Below, piece by piece: positions 1 to 7,863 of a stretch of 64,000 bases of DNA. The first letter of the stretch is position 1, and each line of letters begins with the position of its first letter. Below the pieces are notes generated by a model. The model was not told where the DNA came from and made no database searches. It was given only the letters and a program-made list of their open reading frames with translations. Origin of the DNA: Bacteroidales bacterium WCE2004 (lineage in GTDB: Bacteria > Bacteroidota > Bacteroidia > Bacteroidales > UBA932); assembly GCA_900167895.1 (NCBI GenBank), contig FUZR01000004.1:124001-188000 (forward strand), read 5' to 3'. The position numbers and the translations under genes are program-made.

Positions 1-1035
1 CTGTACGCCATCACGGCGGGCTTCGCGCCGGAGCGCTCGCTGCGCCTCGCCTATGTCGGCTGCATGTTCTTCGGCCTGGGCAGCGAGATCGCCGGCACGG
101 CGGTCACGCGCTCGATCGCCAGGTGGTTCCGCCACGGGCCCATGGCCCTGGCGATGGGCCTGCAGCTGGCGATTGCCCGGCTGGGCACGGCGCTGGCCCT
201 GGTGGCCGCCCCGCGCCTGGTCGTCGAGAACGCCGGCCATGTCTACAGCCTCTCCGAGACGGCCCGTCCGGCCGTCTTCGGGCTGGGGCTGATGGCCGCC
301 GGCATCCTCCTCTGGGGCCTGTTCGTGGCGATGGACGCCCGACGCGACCGGCAGGTCGGACAGGAGGGCGCCGCTGCCGGCGAAGAGCCGTTCCGCTTCG
401 CCGACGTACTCGGCATTCTCCGGAATCCCAACTTCTGGCTCGTCAGCGTGCTCTGCGTGCTGTTCTACAGCAGCATCATCGCTTTCAAGAAATTTGCGGG
501 CGCCATCCTGATCCCGCGCTTCGCCATTCCGGCGGAGACCGCCGGGTGGATGGTGTCGATGCTTCCCTTCGCGACGGTCGTCTTCGCCCCGCTCTTCGGC
601 CTGCTGGTCGACCGCTTCGGCCGCGGGACGCGCTGGATGCTGCTCGGATCGCTGCTCGCGCTGCTCGCGCACCTGCTGCTGGCCTTCGCCCCGCAGGGCG
701 TGCCGGCCTTCGGCTATCTCGCGATGGTGCTGCTCGGCTTCGGCTATTCGCTGGTGCCCGCCGCCCTGTGGCCGTCCGTGCCCAAGATCGTCCCGGACAA
801 GGTCCTCGGCACCACTTTTGCGCTGGTGTACTGGGTGCAGAATCTCGGCCTGTTGTCCTTCAAGATGATTGCGGGCAAGATCCTGGGCCGCACCGGCGAG
901 GCATTGCAGGGCGCCGTCAGCGTGGAGCTGATGTTCACCGGCCTGTGCGTCGCGGCGGTGCTCACCGCCCTGCTTTTCGTCCGCTCCTCCCGGAGGCATC
1001 CGGAGCTGGAACTCGACACCCCCAACAGACAATGA
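1..1035 (+). CDS. Major facilitator superfamily transporter, 5' end missing
   Basis: The reading frame is open from base 1, so the gene starts before the window; 344 C-terminal residues are visible. They are strongly hydrophobic with about eight membrane-spanning stretches. A loop near bases 595-635 reads LLVDRFGRGTR, which fits the MFS motif-A (D-R-x-G-R) pattern seen between helices in both halves of these carriers. The product should be a 12-helix inner-membrane secondary transporter. The substrate cannot be told from the sequence. The stop lies one base before the dxs start, so the two genes are probably co-transcribed. Family assignment is fairly sure; function is unknown. Confidence 0.8.
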   Translation: MYAITAGFAPERSLRLAYVGCMFFGLGSEIAGTAVTRSIARWFRHGPMALAMGLQLAIARLGTALALVAAPRLVVENAGHVYSLSETARPAVFGLGLMAAGILLWGLFVAMDARRDRQVGQEGAAAGEEPFRFADVLGILRNPNFWLVSVLCVLFYSSIIAFKKFAGAILIPRFAIPAETAGWMVSMLPFATVVFAPLFGLLVDRFGRGTRWMLLGSLLALLAHLLLAFAPQGVPAFGYLAMVLLGFGYSLVPAALWPSVPKIVPDKVLGTTFALVYWVQNLGLLSFKMIAGKILGRTGEALQGAVSVELMFTGLCVAAVLTALLFVRSSRRHPELELDTPNRQ

Positions 1036-1036
1036 C

Positions 1037-2905
1037 ATGTACGAACTCCTCGATAAAATAGAATCGCCGGCCGACATCAAAGGGCTGACCACCGGACAGC
1101 TGCGCACCCTGTGCGCGGAACTGCGGCAGTACATCATCGAGACCTGCGCCACCAATCCGGGGCACCTCGCCGCCAGCCTGGGCGCCGTGGAGCTCATCGT
1201 GGGCGTGCATTATGTCTACGACACGCCAGCGGACCAGCTCGTCTTCGACGTGGGGCACCAGGCCTATGCGCACAAGGTGCTCACCGGACGCCGCGAGGCG
1301 TTCCGCACGATGCGCACGAAGGGCGGCATCAGCGGATTCCCCAACCGGAGCGAGAGCCCGTTCGACGCTTTCGGCGTCGGACATTCCTCGACCTCCATCT
1401 CCGCCGCGCTGGGCCTCGCAGAGGCGGCGCGCATGCAGGGCCGGCACGACAAGGTCGTGGCCCTGATCGGCGACGGCGCCATGACCGGCGGCCTCGCCTT
1501 CGAGGGGCTCAACAACGCCGGCGCCAGCCGCGCCGACCTGCTCGTCATCCTCAACGACAACAACCAGTCGATCGAGGGCAACACGGGCGCCATCCACCGC
1601 TACCTGCTGAACATCACGACCAGCCAGTCCTACAACCGCTTCAAGAACCGCATCTGGAACCTGCTCGGTGACAACGGCTTCCGCCGCTTCCTGCAGCGCT
1701 GGGTGCGGGCGCTCAAGTCGTGGTTCGTGGGCAAGCCCGGCGGCGCGCTGTTCGAGTCGCTCGGCTTCCGCTATTTCGGGCCGATAGACGGCAATGACAT
1801 CGAAGAGGTCGTACGGACGCTCCGCAAGCTGCACGGGCTCCCCGGCCCGCGCATCCTGCACTGTTTCACGGTCAAGGGCAAGGGCTACGCCCCGGCCGAG
1901 GCCGACCCCGTGACCTGGCACGCCCCGGGCCGTTTCGACCCGCTCACGGGCGAGCGCATCCACGCCCCGCACACGCGGGACCGCTATCAGGACGTCTTCG
2001 GCGGCGTGCTCTGCGAGCTCGCCGACGCCGACCCGCGCGTGGTGGGCGTCACGCCCGCGATGGCGCAGGGCTGCGGGATGAATCTCCTGGCGGCCAGCCA
2101 TCCGGAGCAGTTCTTTGACGTGGGCATCGAGGAGGAGCATGCGGTGACCTTCTCCGCCGGCCTCGCCGCAGGCGGGATGAAACCGTTCTGCAACCTCTAT
2201 TCCGCGTTCGCGCAGCGCGCGTACGACCAGATCATCCACGACGTCGCGCTCCAGCGCCTGCCGGTCGTGCTCTGCTTCGACCGCGCCGGACTGGTGGGCG
2301 AAGACGGCGCCACGCACCACGGCGTCTTCGACCTCGCCGCCTACCGGAGCATTCCCGACGTCATCATCAGCTCGCCCCGCGACGAGGTGCAGCTCAAACA
2401 CCTGATGTACACGGCCTGGAAGCATGCGACCGGCCCCTTCATTATAAGGTACCCGCGCGGGATGGGTGAAGGCGCCCCCTGGCGGGAGACCGAAGGCCGG
2501 GTCCTGGAGACAGGACGCGCCGAGACCCTCCTGGAGGGCGACGGCACGGTCGCGGTCCTGGCCCTCGGCCCGGTCGCGAACCGCGCCCTGGAGGCCGCGC
2601 AGGCGTGGCCCGGACGCGTGGGCGTGTACGACATGCGCTTCCTCAAGCCGCTGGACGAGCAGCTGCTCGCCGACGTGGCCGGACGCTACCGGCACCTGAT
2701 CACCGTCGAGGACGGATGCCTCGCCGGAGGCCTCTACGGGGCCGTCAGCGAATGGCTGGCCGCGCACCACACCGGCGCGACCCTGGAAGGGATCGGCGTC
2801 CCGGACCGGATCATCCCGCAGGCCCGGCAGTCCGAACAATACGCCGAATGCGGAATCGATGCGGCGGGGATTGCAAAAAGTTTGAAAAAAGTTTTTGTAG
2901 AATAG
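1037..2905 (+). CDS. dxs: 1-deoxy-D-xylulose-5-phosphate synthase
   Basis: This thiamine-diphosphate enzyme joins pyruvate and glyceraldehyde 3-phosphate to make DXP, the first step of the MEP isoprenoid pathway; DXP also feeds thiamine and pyridoxal synthesis. The 622 residues match the usual length. Residues 145-152 (GDGAMTGG) and the following NDNNQSI form the ThDP/Mg site. The central half has DRAGLVGEDG followed by THHGVFD, typical of DXS rather than transketolase. The C-terminal domain is complete. It starts one base after the MFS gene. The last codons contain the -33 element of the next promoter. A polyprenyl synthase gene at 31.9 kb is a later consumer of the pathway. Confidence 0.96.
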   Translation: MYELLDKIESPADIKGLTTGQLRTLCAELRQYIIETCATNPGHLAASLGAVELIVGVHYVYDTPADQLVFDVGHQAYAHKVLTGRREAFRTMRTKGGISGFPNRSESPFDAFGVGHSSTSISAALGLAEAARMQGRHDKVVALIGDGAMTGGLAFEGLNNAGASRADLLVILNDNNQSIEGNTGAIHRYLLNITTSQSYNRFKNRIWNLLGDNGFRRFLQRWVRALKSWFVGKPGGALFESLGFRYFGPIDGNDIEEVVRTLRKLHGLPGPRILHCFTVKGKGYAPAEADPVTWHAPGRFDPLTGERIHAPHTRDRYQDVFGGVLCELADADPRVVGVTPAMAQGCGMNLLAASHPEQFFDVGIEEEHAVTFSAGLAAGGMKPFCNLYSAFAQRAYDQIIHDVALQRLPVVLCFDRAGLVGEDGATHHGVFDLAAYRSIPDVIISSPRDEVQLKHLMYTAWKHATGPFIIRYPRGMGEGAPWRETEGRVLETGRAETLLEGDGTVAVLALGPVANRALEAAQAWPGRVGVYDMRFLKPLDEQLLADVAGRYRHLITVEDGCLAGGLYGAVSEWLAAHHTGATLEGIGVPDRIIPQARQSEQYAECGIDAAGIAKSLKKVFVE

Positions 2906-2924
2906 GAAATTATTCATATCTTTG
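2894..2924 (+). promoter_or_regulatory. Promoter of the tRNA-tuf operon (-33 TTTG, -7 TATCTTTG)
   Basis: TTTG at 2894-2897 and TATCTTTG at 2917-2924 are separated by 19 bases. This is the Bacteroidota housekeeping promoter pattern and an exact match to TAnnTTTG. The -33 box lies inside the last codons of dxs. The first tRNA begins 36 bases downstream. Confidence 0.8.
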
Positions 2925-2960
2925 CAGTCCCAAAAAACGGGGACTTTGAAATAATACATT

Positions 2961-3034
2961 GCCGATGTAGCTCAGTTGGCTAGAGCGTGTGATTTGTAAT
3001 CTCAAGGTCGTGGGTTCGATTCCCTCCATCGGCT
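2961..3034 (+). tRNA. tRNA-Thr (anticodon TGT)
   Basis: The acceptor arms GCCGATG and CATCGGC pair fully. The D arm GCTC/GAGC, the anticodon loop TTTGTAA and the T arm GTGGG-TTCGATT-CCCTC are all present. The anticodon stem has one T-T mismatch. CCA is not encoded. It is the first gene of the cluster. Confidence 0.96.
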
Positions 3035-3058
3035 CACGATCAGCAATGTAAGAAACTT

Positions 3059-3140
3059 GGGCAAGTACCAGAGTGGCCAAATGGGGCAGACTGTAAATCT
3101 GCTGGTTTTACCTTCGGTGGTTCGAATCCATCCTTGCCCA
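3059..3140 (+). tRNA. tRNA-Tyr (anticodon GTA)
   Basis: Acceptor arms GGGCAAG/CTTGCCC pair fully. The anticodon stem-loop is GCAGA-CTGTAAA-TCTGC. The long variable arm makes it a class II tRNA, as expected for bacterial tRNA-Tyr. CCA is not encoded. Confidence 0.96.
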
Positions 3141-3180
3141 CAATATAAAAGCGGATAAGGTCGGACGACTTTTCCTCCAA

Positions 3181-3252
3181 GCGGGGTTCGTATAATGGCT
3201 ATTATGCCAGCCTTCCAAGCTGGAAATGGGAGTTCGATTCTCCTACCCCGCT
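3181..3252 (+). tRNA. tRNA-Gly (anticodon TCC)
   Basis: Acceptor arms GCGGGGT/ACCCCGC pair fully. The anticodon stem-loop is CCAGC-CTTCCAA-GCTGG, giving anticodon TCC. CCA is not encoded. Confidence 0.96.
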
Positions 3253-3261
3253 CAAAATATT

Positions 3262-3333
<72 letters not shown>

Positions 3334-3390
3334 CAAAAGCCGGTTGAAAAGCCGGTTTAATTTTGTAAACAAACTTTATAACGTAATATT

Positions 3391-4578
3391 ATGGCAAAAG
3401 AAGTTTTCAAGCGGGATAAACCGCATGTCAACATTGGCACGATCGGCCACGTTGACCATGGCAAGACCACTCTGACCGCCGCGATCACCAAGGTGCTCGC
3501 TTCCAAGGGTCTGAGCGAGGTCAAGTCCTTCGATCAGATTGACAACGCCCCGGAAGAGAAGGAGCGTGGTATCACCATCAACACCGCTCACGTCGAGTAC
3601 CAGACCGCCAATCGTCACTATGCGCATGTCGATTGCCCGGGTCACGCTGACTATGTGAAGAACATGGTTACCGGTGCTGCCCAGATGGACGGTGCTATCC
3701 TCGTCGTCGCCGCCACTGACGGTCCGATGCCCCAGACCAACGAGCACGTCCTCCTCGCCAAGCAGGTGAACGTCCCGAAGATGGTCGTCTTCCTGAACAA
3801 GGTTGACCTCGTGGAGGATGAGGAGATGCTCGACCTCGTCGAGATGGAAGTCCGCGACCTCCTCAGCAAGTACGATTTCGACGGTGACAACGCCCCGATC
3901 ATCCGTGGTTCCGCTCTCGGCGCCCTCAACGGCGAGCCGCAGTGGGAAGAGAAGGTGATGGAGCTCATGGACGCTGTCGACGAGTACATTCCCCTTCCTG
4001 TCCGTGAGAACGAGAAGCCGTTCCTGATGCCTATCGAGGACATCTTCTCCATCACCGGTCGTGGTACCGTGGTTACCGGCCGTATCGAGACTGGTACCAT
4101 CCACGTCAATGATCCTGCCGAGATCGTCGGTTTCAACGACAAGCCGAAGAGCACCGTCGTCACTGGCGTCGAGATGTTCCGCAAGCTCCTCGATCAGGGT
4201 GAGGCTGGTGACAACGTGGGTCTCCTCCTCCGTGGTATCGACAAGAAGGAAGTCAAGCGTGGTGAGGTTATCGCCAAGCCGGGTTCCATCACTCCGCACA
4301 AGCACTTCCTCGGTCAGATCTACGTTCTGAAGAAGGAAGAGGGTGGCCGTCACACGCCGTTCCACAACAAGTATCGTCCTCAGTTCTTCATCCGTACGCT
4401 GGATGTTACCGGTGAGATCACCCTCCCGGCCGGTGTCGAGATGGTCATGCCTGGTGACAACGTGGAGATCGACGTTCAGCTGATCACCCCGGTTGCTCTG
4501 AACGAGAACCTCCGTTTCGCTATCCGCGAGGGTGGCCGTACGGTCGGTGCCGGTCAGGTCATCAAGATCCTTGACTAA
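3391..4578 (+). CDS. tuf: Translation elongation factor Tu
   Basis: EF-Tu carries aminoacyl-tRNA to the ribosome as a GTP complex. The 395-residue product has the G1 loop GHVDHGKT (residues 19-26), the DCPGH switch II motif and NKVD for guanine, followed by complete domains II and III. Codon choice is visibly more restricted than in neighbouring genes, as expected for a very highly expressed protein. It follows four tRNA genes and precedes tRNA-Trp, and is probably read from the promoter at 2894-2924. A hairpin follows the stop codon. Confidence 0.98.
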   Translation: MAKEVFKRDKPHVNIGTIGHVDHGKTTLTAAITKVLASKGLSEVKSFDQIDNAPEEKERGITINTAHVEYQTANRHYAHVDCPGHADYVKNMVTGAAQMDGAILVVAATDGPMPQTNEHVLLAKQVNVPKMVVFLNKVDLVEDEEMLDLVEMEVRDLLSKYDFDGDNAPIIRGSALGALNGEPQWEEKVMELMDAVDEYIPLPVRENEKPFLMPIEDIFSITGRGTVVTGRIETGTIHVNDPAEIVGFNDKPKSTVVTGVEMFRKLLDQGEAGDNVGLLLRGIDKKEVKRGEVIAKPGSITPHKHFLGQIYVLKKEEGGRHTPFHNKYRPQFFIRTLDVTGEITLPAGVEMVMPGDNVEIDVQLITPVALNENLRFAIREGGRTVGAGQVIKILD

Positions 4579-4593
4579 TTCCGATTAGTTCAA

Positions 4594-4622
4594 AACGGAG
4601 CGGGAGCAAGACCCGCTCCGTT
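4594..4622 (+). terminator. Hairpin after tuf
   Basis: An 11-bp perfect stem (4594-4604 with 4612-4622) has a 7-base loop. The 3' side lacks a good U tract and runs straight into tRNA-Trp. It may be a partial terminator or an RNA processing site rather than a full stop. Confidence 0.5.
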
Positions 4623-4625
4623 ATA

Positions 4626-4698
4626 CAGGGGAATAGAATAATGGTAATTCAGCGGTCTCCAAAACCGTCAATGTGGGTTCGATTCCTGCTTCCCCTGC
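4626..4698 (+). tRNA. tRNA-Trp (anticodon CCA)
   Basis: Acceptor arms CAGGGGA/TCCCCTG pair fully. The anticodon loop CTCCAAA gives anticodon CCA. It sits between tuf and secE. CCA is not encoded at the 3' end. Confidence 0.95.
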
Positions 4699-4782
4699 AA
4701 AATATCAAAGGTTACGATTTGGTAATTGTTTAACAGACGCTGCCCTCCCGCTTCCATATAGCAGCGTCCATTAAATGTAAAG

Positions 4783-4971
4783 ATGAGAAAGTTTATCAAT
4801 TACTGCAAAGAGTCTTTCACCGAGCTCTCCAAGAAGACGACTTGGCCGACGTGGTCGAAGCTGCAAAGCTCCGCCCTCCTCGTCATTGTCACGACCGTCA
4901 TCCTGGCAGCCGTGCTCTGGGTGATAGATTATGCTTTCCAATCTCTGATGACCGGAATCTACACACTGTAA
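4783..4971 (+). CDS. secE: Preprotein translocase subunit SecE
   Basis: SecE clamps SecY in the inner-membrane SecYEG channel. This is the short one-helix form (62 residues). A basic amphipathic N-terminus containing ESFTELSKKTTWPTW, the conserved SecE element before the membrane, is followed by one transmembrane helix around residues 28-50. The place between tRNA-Trp and nusG is the universal one. nusG starts 12 bases downstream. Confidence 0.94.
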   Translation: MRKFINYCKESFTELSKKTTWPTWSKLQSSALLVIVTTVILAAVLWVIDYAFQSLMTGIYTL

Positions 4972-4983
4972 TCTTGACTCGTT

Positions 4984-5550
4984 ATGGGCGATATGAAATG
5001 GTACGTTCTGCGGGCAGCTGGAGGGAAGGAAAAGAAGGCCAAAGAATATCTCGAAAAAGAGATTGAGAGAAGCGGACTTCAGGATCAAGTTGCTCAAGTA
5101 CTCGTTCCCGTTAAAAAGGAAATTGTCACGAAAAACGGCAAAAGAAAGGCAGTCGACAAGCTGCTTTTCCCTGGTTATGTACTTATCCAGGCCGAACTGA
5201 GTGCCAAGCTTGAGAACATCATCCGCAACCTTGTCCCCGGCATGTCCGGTTTCCTTACTGAGAAGAAAGCCACCACGGGAGCCCAGTTCGAGCGCATCCC
5301 GGTGCCTCTCCGTGAAGAAGAGGCGCAGCGGATCCTCGGCGTCCAAGATGAAAATGCGGACAACGCGGCGGAGACGCTGGTCAACTACGAAATCGGAGAA
5401 TCCGTGCGCATCACGGACGGTCCGTTCAGTGGTTTCAGCGGCGTCGTCGACGAGATTCTGGAAGACCGGAGCAAGGTCAAAGTAATTGTCGTGATCTTCG
5501 GAAGGAAGACACAACTCGAGCTCAGCTTTACACAAGTAACTAAAGAATAA
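4984..5550 (+). CDS. nusG: Transcription termination/antitermination factor NusG
   Basis: NusG binds the RNA polymerase clamp and couples transcription to translation and Rho. The 188 residues hold the NGN domain, opening with [20 protein letters not shown] and continuing to VLIQAEL, a lysine-rich loop, and a C-terminal KOW domain ([20 protein letters not shown]). The start at 4984 is an ATG 12 bases after secE. It is followed by rplK after 8 bases, so nusG and the ribosomal protein genes form one transcription unit. Confidence 0.96.
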   Translation: MGDMKWYVLRAAGGKEKKAKEYLEKEIERSGLQDQVAQVLVPVKKEIVTKNGKRKAVDKLLFPGYVLIQAELSAKLENIIRNLVPGMSGFLTEKKATTGAQFERIPVPLREEEAQRILGVQDENADNAAETLVNYEIGESVRITDGPFSGFSGVVDEILEDRSKVKVIVVIFGRKTQLELSFTQVTKE

Positions 5551-5558
5551 CATTCAAC

Positions 5559-6002
5559 ATGGCAAAAGAAGTTACCGGATTCATCAAGCTCCAAATCAAA
5601 GGCGGAGCTGCTAATCCTGCACCTCCGGTAGGACCTGCACTCGGTTCCAAAGGCTTGAACATCATGGATTTCTGCAAGGCTTTCAATGCAGCCACGCAGG
5701 CCAGCGCGGGCAAGATCCTGCCCGTCGTGATCACGGTCTATTCCGACAAGTCCTTCACCTTCGAAGTCAAGCAGCCGCCTGTGGCTGTGTCCCTGAAAGA
5801 AGCCGCCAAGATCGACAAGGCTTCCGGTGAGCCGAACCGCAAGAAGGTCGCCACCGTCACCTGGGACCAGATCAAGACGATTGCCGAAGGCAAGATGCCG
5901 GACCTCAACTGCTTCACCCTCGCATCCGCTATGCGCATGGTGGCAGGCACCGCTAGAAGCATGGGTATCACCGTTACCGGCGAATTCCCCGAGAACCTTT
6001 AA
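5559..6002 (+). CDS. rplK: 50S ribosomal protein L11
   Basis: L11 forms the GTPase-associated centre with 23S rRNA. The 147 residues include the proline-rich N-terminal motif [19 protein letters not shown] and a C-terminal rRNA-binding domain ending in RSMGITVTG. Length is close to normal (141-147). It lies 8 bases after nusG and 14 before rplA. Confidence 0.97.
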   Translation: MAKEVTGFIKLQIKGGAANPAPPVGPALGSKGLNIMDFCKAFNAATQASAGKILPVVITVYSDKSFTFEVKQPPVAVSLKEAAKIDKASGEPNRKKVATVTWDQIKTIAEGKMPDLNCFTLASAMRMVAGTARSMGITVTGEFPENL

Positions 6003-6016
6003 AATCAACACGCATT

Positions 6017-6721
6017 ATGGCAAGAATGACTAAGAATCAGAAGGCAGTTGCTGAGAAGTTCGATTCTCACAAACTGTACCAGCTCGCTGAGGCGTGCCAG
6101 GTTGTAAAGGATATCACTTACACCAAATTCGACGCTACCGTCGAGCTCTCCGCGAACCTCGGTGTTGACCCGCGCAAGGCCAACCAGATGATCCGCGGCG
6201 TGGTCACCCTTCCTCACGGAACGGGCAAGGTGGTCCGCGTCCTCGCCCTCTGTACTCCTGACAAGGAGGCTGAGGCCAAGGAAGCCGGTGCCGACTACGT
6301 GGGTCTCGACGAGTACATCGAGAAGATCAAAGGTGGCTGGACGGACGTCGACGTCATCGTCTGTACTCCTTCCGTGATGGCCAAGGTGGGCGCCCTGGGT
6401 AAAGTCCTCGGTCCCCGCGGCCTCATGCCGAACCCCAAGACCGGTACGGTCACCATGGAGATCGGCGCCGCCGTCAAGGCCTCCAAGGGCGGTAAGATCG
6501 ACTTCAAAGTCGACAAGACCGGTATCATCCACACGGGCATCGGCAAGGCTTCCTTCACCGCGGAGCAGCTCTGCGACAACGCTACCGAGGTGCTGAACGC
6601 CATCGCCAAACTGAAGCCGCAGGCTCTCAAGGGTACCTACATGAAGGGTGCCTCCCTGTGCTCCACCATGAGCCCTGGTATCAAAATCGATCTCAAAGCA
6701 TTCCTCAACGGTGCTGAGTAA
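6017..6721 (+). CDS. rplA: 50S ribosomal protein L1
   Basis: L1 forms the mobile stalk that helps release deacylated tRNA. The 234 residues cover both domains; the signature [18 protein letters not shown] lies around residues 130-147. It is usually the translational repressor of its own rplKA mRNA, but I see no clear L1-binding mimic in the short gaps here. Gap to rplJ: 12 bases. Confidence 0.97.
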   Translation: MARMTKNQKAVAEKFDSHKLYQLAEACQVVKDITYTKFDATVELSANLGVDPRKANQMIRGVVTLPHGTGKVVRVLALCTPDKEAEAKEAGADYVGLDEYIEKIKGGWTDVDVIVCTPSVMAKVGALGKVLGPRGLMPNPKTGTVTMEIGAAVKASKGGKIDFKVDKTGIIHTGIGKASFTAEQLCDNATEVLNAIAKLKPQALKGTYMKGASLCSTMSPGIKIDLKAFLNGAE

Positions 6722-6733
6722 AAATTCAATATT

Positions 6734-7342
6734 ATGAAAAAAGAAGTCAAAGGTCAAATTATTGAAACCATCTCAGCACAGCTTCAGCAGTATCCCAACT
6801 TTTACATTACCGATATTGCTGGCCTGAATGCTGGACAGACAAGCAAACTCCGCCGCGAGTGCTTCAACGAAGGCATCGTCCTGAACGTTGTCAAGAACAC
6901 CCTGTTCGCCCACGTCCTGAAGGGCATGGAGAACGAGGAGATGAAGTCCCTGTCGGAGACCCTGGTCGGCAACACCGCCATCATGTACACCACCGTCCCT
7001 TCCGCTCCTGGCAAGCTCATCAAGAAGCTCCAGCGCGAAGGCTTCTCCAAGCCTATCGTCAAGGGCGCCTACGTACAGGATTGCGTCTTCATCGGTGAAG
7101 ACAAGCTCGACCAGCTCGCTGCCATCAAGACCAAGGAAGAGCTCATCGGCGATATCATCGCCCTCCTCCAGAGCCCGATCCAGCGCGTCGTCAGCGGTCT
7201 CCAGAATGCATCCGAGGGCAAGGCGGACGACGAAAAGATCGCGTCCGCGAAGCCCGCGGCCGCAGAGGCTCCGGCCGCCGAGGCCCAGGCCGCTCCCGCA
7301 GAAGAGGCTGCCCCCGCAGCTGAGGCTCCTGCAGCAGAATAA
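6734..7342 (+). CDS. rplJ: 50S ribosomal protein L10
   Basis: L10 anchors the L7/L12 dimers to the ribosome. The conserved core (about residues 1-172) is normal. An added 30-residue tail is made almost only of Ala, Pro and Glu, giving a total of 202 residues against about 165-175 usually. The tail is probably a flexible extension after the L12-binding helix, or slippage of Ala/Pro/Glu codons. The gap to rplL is 33 bases. Confidence 0.95.
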   Translation: MKKEVKGQIIETISAQLQQYPNFYITDIAGLNAGQTSKLRRECFNEGIVLNVVKNTLFAHVLKGMENEEMKSLSETLVGNTAIMYTTVPSAPGKLIKKLQREGFSKPIVKGAYVQDCVFIGEDKLDQLAAIKTKEELIGDIIALLQSPIQRVVSGLQNASEGKADDEKIASAKPAAAEAPAAEAQAAPAEEAAPAAEAPAAE

Positions 7343-7375
7343 GCAAAATATTAACAATTAAAAAATTATAAAATT

Positions 7376-7750
7376 ATGGCAGATGTTAAAGCCCTTGCAG
7401 AAGAGTTGGTAAACCTTTCTGTAAAAGACGTTCAGGAACTTGCAAAGATCCTCAAGGAAGAGTATGGTATCGAGCCTGCAGCCGCCGCTGTGGTCGTCTC
7501 CGCTGAGGCCGGTGCCGGCGCAGCCGCTGAGGCCGAGCAGACTGAGTTCGACGTCGTCCTCAAGAACGCTGGCCAGGCCAAGCTCAATGTGATCAAGGTC
7601 GTGAAGACTGAGCTCGGTCTCGGTCTGAAGGAAGCGAAGGATCTCGTTGACGGTGCCCCCGCCACGGTGAAAGAGAAGATTTCCAAGGCAGAAGCCGAGG
7701 CCCTCAAGGCTGCTCTTGAGGAAGCCGGCGCCGAGGTTGAGATTAAATAA
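7376..7750 (+). CDS. rplL: 50S ribosomal protein L7/L12
   Basis: This is the acidic stalk protein that recruits translation factors. The 124 residues show the N-terminal dimerisation segment ([20 protein letters not shown]), an Ala-rich hinge and the C-terminal domain with [20 protein letters not shown] strong hairpin with a U tract follows the stop and separates it from rpoB. Confidence 0.97.
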   Translation: MADVKALAEELVNLSVKDVQELAKILKEEYGIEPAAAAVVVSAEAGAGAAAEAEQTEFDVVLKNAGQAKLNVIKVVKTELGLGLKEAKDLVDGAPATVKEKISKAEAEALKAALEEAGAEVEIK

Positions 7751-7777
7751 GACCAACCTCTCCCTGCTTTCGGGGAC

Positions 7778-7817
7778 AAACAGGTTTAGAGCCTTTCATT
7801 GGCTCTAAACCTGTTTT
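7778..7817 (+). terminator. Attenuating terminator between rplL and rpoB
   Basis: A 16-bp perfect stem (7778-7793 with 7801-7816) with a 7-base loop ends in TTTT at 7814-7817. The ribosomal genes upstream are needed at higher molar amounts than RNA polymerase, so a partial terminator or RNase site here would lower rpoBC expression, as at the same place in other bacteria. I saw no strong separate promoter before rpoB. Confidence 0.75.
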
Positions 7818-7863
7818 CCGTATTTAAGTTTTTCTCCATTTCCAACGTTTCCAACGGCAGAAT

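Noticed and set aside
2928..2945. Hairpin GTCCC/GGGAC at the start of the tRNA operon transcript as a terminator
   Set aside because: Only five pairs with an A-rich loop and no U tract; it probably marks the 5' leader of the precursor RNA.
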